A stretch of DNA of 64,000 bases from Sciurus carolinensis. Its lineage: Eukaryota; Chordata; Mammalia; Rodentia; Sciuridae. Below, in pieces: positions 58,336 to 64,000 of the stretch; within the stretch, counting starts at the first letter, position 1, and each line of letters opens with the position of its first letter. Under the pieces are notes generated by a model. It saw nothing but the letters and a program-made list of their open reading frames with translations. It ran no database searches and had not been told where the DNA came from. A program made the position numbers and the translations under genes. The stretch lies in assembly GCF_902686445.1 (NCBI RefSeq), contig NC_062222.1, positions 42,469,792-42,533,791 on the forward strand, written 5' to 3'.

Positions 58336-59439
58336 TGAATAAGGATCCCAATGCCCAGTATAAAGATATAGAGATGTTGTGTTATGTTCAAGTTATCATA
58401 AGACATCATCAAGTGACAAGTCATTAATAGAATATCATCTTCTTTATGTTCTTCATAACACATTCTTTCTTATCTCAGAAACAGAAAAGTCCATGGTGGT
58501 TGGGGTCTTTGAACTAATGATTAACTCTCATGATTATGTTTAAAACAAATATATAATTCACTGTAGAACTGTCACTCAAACTTACTAGCCTTTATTTTTC
58601 AACATACAACCTTTTGAAAGTGAGTAATTGCCAAGAATTTCAGAAATATGATTTTTTTACTATTCTACTTGAGGAAATCTCTAAATCTGTGAGGTTTTGA
58701 TTTAGACTTGGGTCTGTTTATATATGCAGCTTAAATGAAATATTTCCTGATTTACATTGTATTTGCTTTACTTAGCTTGGTTTTATGCTCGTTACATAAA
58801 TGTATTTTAGAATTGATGCTTTATAAAACTGCAAAATGCAGTTTTAACTAATGATTTGGCTATGTGCGGTTTTGTACAAATTCCAAGATATTTTCTGCCT
58901 AAGTCTTAGTAATAAACATCCACTTTAGAGTGAAACCATATTCCAACACATCATGTTACAAACAATTTCTTTCAGTTGATGAAAAGCATGCTACATCAGG
59001 AGGATGTTAGCACACTGTTGTGGAGTGAAACTCCCTTAAGATCAGTCAGAAACATCCCTGTATATCCCAATTCCCAGGGCTAGTCTTCCATGAAGACAAG
59101 GCCAGATATCCTTAGAATGCAGCTAGAGCTTGGTGGGATACTTTGGGGTTCCTGTTTTGTTACCATTCTCCACATATTCCCCCTCTGTATTCAGACATCA
59201 CTACACAGACTTTCACTGCCAACATATGATCTAACTTCAACTTGGAATTTTATGCTTTGGCTTCATTTCATTGAAACCAAGTAAGTGTAAATAGTTAGGG
59301 AGAAGCATAATTTACATGCATTTTTTTTTGTAGTGCCCTTAGGACCAATAAGGAAGGCACTAGAACTCAAGACAAAGTATTTATTTTTATGAAAGTGTAA
59401 AGAGGTATTTGGCAGAAATGTGGCTCTGATTTTTTTTTT
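58336..59439. other. No recognised feature
   Basis: No supported gene or repeat. Confidence 0.4.
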
Positions 59440-59590
59440 ACCAACTTTATTGAGATAAATTTATAGACCATAAAATTCTCCTACCCTAAATGTACGATTC
59501 AGTGGTTTTTGGTAAATTTTAAAAAGTTGTGCAACAATATAGAAGCTTATCTCCAACATACCACCATTTCAGTCACCCTCTATTTTGCTA
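59440..59590 (-). repeat. Old L1M-like 3' fragment, minus strand
   Basis: accaactttattgagataaa, tttatagaccataaaattct, gtacgattcagtggtttttg and gttgtgcaacaatatagaag match the mammal-wide text found in old L1 3' ends (ttattgaggtataattcaca type). Confidence 0.6.
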
Positions 59591-59687
59591 TTATTATCAT
59601 ATATTTCTTATAACACAAACTACATAGTTTGATAATTGTTATTTTATACATTTGCTTTTTAAATTAGTTAAAAGAAGGAAATATGTG

Positions 59688-59745
59688 TGTGTGTAAATAT
59701 ATATGTATACATATACTCTCTCTCTATAAATATATATATATATTT
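59688..59745. repeat. TG/TA/TC low-complexity stretch
   Basis: gtgtgtgtaaatatatatgt, actctctctctataaa and tatatatatat runs in succession. Confidence 0.85.
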
Positions 59746-59869
59746 TTTTTAAACTACCTTTACCATGAATATTATTTCTTCAGGTATATTTGAGTTGAAA
59801 TTTGGCATAATATTTTTCAGTATGAAGGACTTCCTTTGCTTTTTATTATGACACAGGCCTGCTTACCAC

Positions 59870-60145
59870 AGATTCTTTCAGTCTTTGTTTTCTGAGGAAT
59901 ATCTTTATTACACTTTCATATTTGAGGGGTAGTTTCACTGAATGAAGAATTCACATTTGACATATTTTCTTTTAGTGATTAAATATGTAATCCAGCTGAC
60001 ATCTGACCTCTATTGTTCCTGTAATGCTTGTGGTTTTATTGTGGTTATCATATACATATTTTTTCATTTTTCTCATTTTTGGCATCTTCTTCTTGTTTTG
60101 TTTTTGACTTTCAAAGGTTTGACCATAATATGTTGGGGTACGAAT
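59870..60145 (-). repeat. Old L1 ORF1-region fragment, minus strand
   Basis: The plus strand reads tttctgaggaatatctttat, gaggggtagtttcactgaat and, at the end, ttgaccataatatgttgggg, which follow the reverse complement of the old L1 ORF1 3' region. A 179-codon plus-strand frame (59942-60481) overlaps it and is not a gene. Confidence 0.55.
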
Positions 60146-60619
60146 CCTTGTTTTAGGAATAGGGCAAGTACTTATTCCATAATGATGAAATGTTCATGTG
60201 TGCAAATGGCCACCAAGAATAACGATGACATTTCTCAGTCTCCTGCAGTCACATGTGTCCAAAATCTATGGAGGCAATATAAGGCGAAGTACATGGTGGT
60301 AACTTCCAGAATCCTAACATTCCTGATTCTGCTCAGTTTAATCATTTTAGTTTTTAGTTTTATTTTTAAGCCTGGCTTTCTAGGGGTTGCACCTTGGTCA
60401 ATATATCTCAGGGGTCACCTAAGAGTTTGTGAGAAGTTGTGCCTAATTAAACCTCGTGAGCTGATAGTCTGCTGCCCTTAGCTGGCAGATCCTGAAATGG
60501 GTTAAAGAACAGACTTAGCAGAAAGGCAGCTCATGACTCCTCTCCAGCTCTCTTTTCTGCTAGATCTTGTTACTACTCCTCTCCATTCTAAATGCCAATG
60601 AATATGTGGTGGTCCTAGA
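60146..60619. other. No recognised feature
   Basis: Contains the rest of the 179-codon frame. No repeat is recognised. Confidence 0.4.
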
Positions 60620-61160
60620 ATTCTTCTACATTGCTGGTAAAAATACAAAATGATTCAGTTCCTTTGGAAAGAGTTCGGCAATGTCTTAAATAGTTAGACA
60701 TACACCTGCTATTTAATTTGAATATTCCACTCCTGGATATTGACATAGGAAATAGTGAAGCATATATCTATATAAAGACATACACGGTGCTCAAACAGCT
60801 TTACCCATATTACCTCAAAACTAGAACAACTCAATGTCCATCAACAGGTAAATGATAGCATGCTGTTTAGCAGTAAAAAGGACTGAACATGTTATAACTT
60901 GGTAATAGTTACACTGAGTGAAAGAAGCAAATAAAAGAGAAATAATACTTCATGTTACCTTTATAGAAAATTCTAAAAAATGCAAACTAATATATGGTGA
61001 TACAAAACAGATTAGTGGTTACCCAGTGGTGACATTCAAGGGTCTAGGTGGGCAGTGGCAAAAAGGAAGGGATCACTGAGGGATGAGAGGGAATTTTGGG
61101 GGGTGATAGATATCTCTAATATTTTAATTGCAGTGATAGTTTCACAGATGTATACTAGGC
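60620..61160 (+). mobile_element. Old L1 3' end, plus strand
   Basis: ctacattgctggtaaaaata, cagttcctttggaaagagtt, atattccactcctggatatt, caactcaatgtccatcaaca, cagattagtggttacccagt and the final gatagtttcacagatgtata follow the L1 ORF2 3' end and 3' UTR in order. Frames are all broken. Confidence 0.75.
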
Positions 61161-61524
61161 CTGGAACTAAGAAGAGTTGAGTGAGATACTATTCTCAGGC
61201 ACACAATTTAAGTGAGTACAGATGGGGAAGGCAAGACTAATTAATCAAGAAAAATAACAATAACACAATATTTTTTAAAAGTTATTTTTTTAAAAATGAT
61301 GAACAAAATATCAAAATTTTAAATAAAGACAAACTCCGATTCTTAAGGACCCCTATTTATTCAATTCAGCCTATTCCAAAGTCTGGTTCCAGAGCTTTGT
61401 TTAAAAATAGGTGAATAGTCACAGATTGTAGTTTGTCAGTTTGATATTTTTTTATAAAAGAACATATAAAAGAATATATAAAAATATTTATAGCTGATTT
61501 TTGGTGACCCTTAAATAACTCCAA
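61161..61524. other. No recognised feature
   Basis: No supported gene or repeat. Confidence 0.4.
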
Positions 61525-61870
61525 GATGAGTGACTCACTCATTGTATTCCATGTGGTAACATATTAGTTGGACTAAGGTTTTCTCTGAGTGACAGAAAAA
61601 TAGCAGGGTCTAAGGAAGGAAATGTCTATTTCATGAACCAGGAGAAAGTTGTCCTGGACAGATCTGGCAGATCTGTTCCACAGAATACCCAGGATGCAGG
61701 CAGTTCTAGTCTTCTTGGGTTATAGTCTTCATTCTTCCAGCCTGAATGGGTGGCCCCTGAGCTCCAGGCAGCAAAAAAAAAAAAAAAAAAAAAAAAAGGA
61801 AAAATAAAGAAGAGGGCAAAGGGAACATTCCAGTTGTCCTTTTGGGAAAATCTCTGGAAACTACCAGAAT
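61525..61870. repeat. Possible ancient mammalian repeat with an A25 expansion
   Basis: agttggactaaggttttctc, gtgacagaaaaatagcaggg and a gaggcagcaaaaa-type end recall a mammal-wide repeat that I cannot name. The A tract lies where related copies have a short A-rich stretch. Confidence 0.35.
61773..61797. repeat. Poly(A) tract, 25 A
   Basis: Uninterrupted A run. Confidence 0.95.
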
Positions 61871-62639
61871 GTACTTCTGCTTTCATTCCTTCCACAGATT
61901 TTAATCACATGGACACATGTGCCTGCAAGGAGACTGAGAAACGTGGTCTTTATTCTGGGTGGCCATATGCAAACACGAACTTTTTATCATTGTGGAATCA
62001 GTACTTATCTCTAAAATAACAGACTTTACTTCATGACCTTGATGTTTTGCCCAGGCTCAATATTATGCATTTCAATTCAATAAAAAACATGAGTGGACTT
62101 AATTTTGGAGTACAGGGGAAGGCGAAGGGAGCATAGCAAGAAAATTACAGAAAACCGAAAATGGATTCTGTGCTTTGAGGACAATAATGCATACAAGTAG
62201 ATTTTTCAAGAAGGAATTGTTAAGTTGAACGGTTAAAGTGCCTACTTTGAGGTCTATATTTAGGTATTCTAAACTAAGCTTAAATTCTGAGGCAGTTATT
62301 TTAATAACATTTGTCACTCACATTTAAAAACATGTTTTATTTTGCTCATGAATTAAGGCATAGAGTTCTGTCCTTTTTGCCTTTAATAAAAACTCTCTAG
62401 GCTGACTAAAATGTGCTTGTTTGAACTGACATTTTATTTATATTTTTTTGAAGATTTAATAAGAAAAAATTATTTATTCAAATGTTATATTGTAAGACAA
62501 CAATTAGTACTTAAGGGTATGCCTGTAAGATTTTAGAATTATTTAACTTGAAGTAGTAGAAAGTATGGAAATTAGGATATTCATATTTTTACAAATAATT
62601 ATTAAGTTCTATGCACAGTGAAATTCAATAGGAAGCAGA
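61871..62639. other. No recognised feature
   Basis: No supported gene or repeat. Confidence 0.4.
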
Positions 62640-62975
62640 AACGCTTAGTGGTTTTGAAGAGGTACTTGGGAATTGGACATATTTGAGTTAGAATCCTTGC
62701 TCTGCCTCTCGTTAGCTATGTGACCCAGAGTAAGTGACTTAATCTCTCTGGGCCTAATTATTGTTTGTTTGTTTATCTAAAACATTAGGTTGAATCTATG
62801 AATTCCTGGTAAATAAAAATAAATGTAACTTGCACAATAATTTAAAAAAACAAATAAAACATTAGGATGATAATAGTACCTATATTATAAGGTTATGATG
62901 CTATTTCAATATCATGTACATAGTGTTTAACTTAGGATCTAACCCAGTTTAATAAAGGTAGTCATTATTGTTGGT
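62640..62975 (+). repeat. MIR SINE, plus strand, interrupted by a 65-bp insert
   Basis: gagttagaatccttgctctg, cctctcgttagctatgtgac, ccagagtaagtgacttaatc, tctctgggcctaattattg, then after the insert ggatgataatagtacctata, ttataaggttatgatgctat and catgtacatagtgtttaact. This is the full MIR order from head to tail. Confidence 0.8.
62790..62854 (+). mobile_element. 65-bp retro-insert flanked by a 12-bp duplication
   Basis: taaaacattagg occurs at 62778-62789 and at 62855-62866. Between them lie 65 bases that break the MIR consensus and end A-rich (aatttaaaaaaacaaa). The pattern of duplication plus A-rich 3' end points to L1-driven insertion of a very short RNA piece. Its source is not recognised. 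Confidence 0.6.
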
Positions 62976-63265
62976 AAATTATTAGAAGACAGAACAAGGA
63001 ACAAGAATGTAAGCAGGCTTCTGATGAGGAAATCCAGCAATGTATTATATTTGAGGACAAAAGCATTTGTGAGGACAAAAACATAGTGCTAAAATAAGCA
63101 ACAAATGCTTTAGGAGAAGCCATGACACCCATGTCCTGATGTTATGGTAACAAACAGGCACAGCAACAGTGCTCTGAGAAAATTCACTATGTATGGCCTT
63201 TGCTCCATGTGCCTCAAACCCTGGAAGATTTAGGTAGCATGAAACTCTCTTGATCCGTGTACGTG

Positions 63266-63300
<35 letters not shown>

Positions 63301-64000
63301 GTAGAACCTAGGTTACCTTGCTGTGGAAATGTAGGACAGACTTGGTTCCAAACAAAATTGTACTGCATGGCCCAGTCCTTGAATTGGCAGCATGGTCCCA
63401 GTGGCTGGCTATGACATCTGTAGATTTTGTTTGTATGAAGGATGACAAAAAGTTCTGGTCTCTGATGTCATAAGAAATCCAAAATATCTTTGGCCCTTGG
63501 CCTTATGTGTAATGCCATATCGACAATGCTTTCTTGGGAACTTATTTATAAAAATCCATCATTTATTTTTGTAACTTTAAAAATCAATGAAACTCAGGAG
63601 AGGAGGAAGAGGAAAGAGAACATTAATTAGCTGCATCTCAGTGAGCATCACAGTGACACAGTGTCATGCTGGCTTCTCTAATTTCACAGTAGAAACACAG
63701 CCACTCACATCCGTAGTGCTTAATTCAAGGCTGTGGCTAAAATACCTCTCTGTGAGCACAAAATCAGCCCAGTCAGCCAGTATTAACAGGTCGACAAGGA
63801 TTCCTGATTGTGTACCGTGAACAGTTAGAACATCAACTCCTAATGAAGGCCTCCTGTGCATGTTCACAGGTGAGTTAAAGTGGCCTGGTTATTTCTGTCT
63901 ATGGCTAACAAATACTTAAGGAAATGACAATTATTACACCATTAAATGTTCCTAAATAATTTTGCAGTGGTTAACTAGTGACTTTTTAATTTGACTAACT
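62976..64000. other. No recognised gene
   Basis: Apart from the GT repeat I see no supported feature up to the window edge. Open frames at 63045-63368 (minus) and 63587-63820 (plus) show no domain. Confidence 0.4.
63257..63302. repeat. (GT)n microsatellite, one interruption
   Basis: GT repeat with a single TT in the middle (63281-63282). Confidence 0.95.

Noticed and set aside
59942..60481. 179-codon plus-strand open frame with hydrophobic stretches
   Set aside because: Its first third lies in an antisense old L1 ORF1 fragment, which is T-rich and so gives hydrophobic residues. No domain, signal or splice context is visible.

Overview
The window reads as nuclear DNA from a mammal, most likely a squirrel-family rodent (Sciuridae). 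It is AT-rich and dominated by interspersed repeats. Mammal-wide families occur (MIR, L2, MER5-type hAT, MaLR LTRs, old L1). They are mixed with rodent-type SINEs, in which a B1-like left half is joined to a tRNA/ID-like right half, and with L1 3' ends of a form I associate with ground squirrels and marmots. The species call is inference from remembered repeat families; no database was searched. I found no convincing host protein-coding exon, no stable RNA gene and no CRISPR or bacterial-type system, so the window is intergenic or deep-intronic sequence.

Layout. From 1 to 16 kb there is anciently diverged sequence with MER5-like elements (1640-2020), a split MaLR LTR (2443-2870), old L1 pieces, three SINEs, an L1-inside-L1 insertion with a perfect 15-bp duplication (8003-8393), a MIR split by a SINE (10780-11210) and a long L2 3' end (13870-14665). 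From 16 to 33 kb lie L1 3' ends and two long, decayed plus-strand L1s (21600-26235 and about 28170-32690). Later MaLR, L1, LTR, ID and hAT insertions have cut into both. From 33 to 46 kb there are MIRs, MaLR pieces, a purine-rich microsatellite, an A46 tract and a full SINE with its duplication, with long stretches of unassigned sequence.

The main feature is a minus-strand L1 composite at 46049-56576, bounded by a 12-bp direct repeat. It holds two ORF2 copies head to tail. The left copy (A) is decayed. The right copy (B) has an ORF2 broken by only one single-base deletion. One ORF1 (one stop codon plus an A-tract frameshift) and one 5' UTR with two promoter-like units, each starting at a YY1-like site, lie upstream. 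Between the two ORF2 copies is a T22 run, the reverse complement of a poly(A) tail.

From 56.6 to 64 kb there are MaLR, L1 and MIR fragments, including a 65-bp insert with its own 12-bp duplication inside a MIR. The genes present are retrotransposon genes: ORF1p (RNA-binding chaperone) and ORF2p (endonuclease and reverse transcriptase) would act together on L1 RNA, and their machinery also mobilises the SINEs seen here. None of the copies looks able to make complete proteins. The most interesting point is how the composite formed, not a new gene system.
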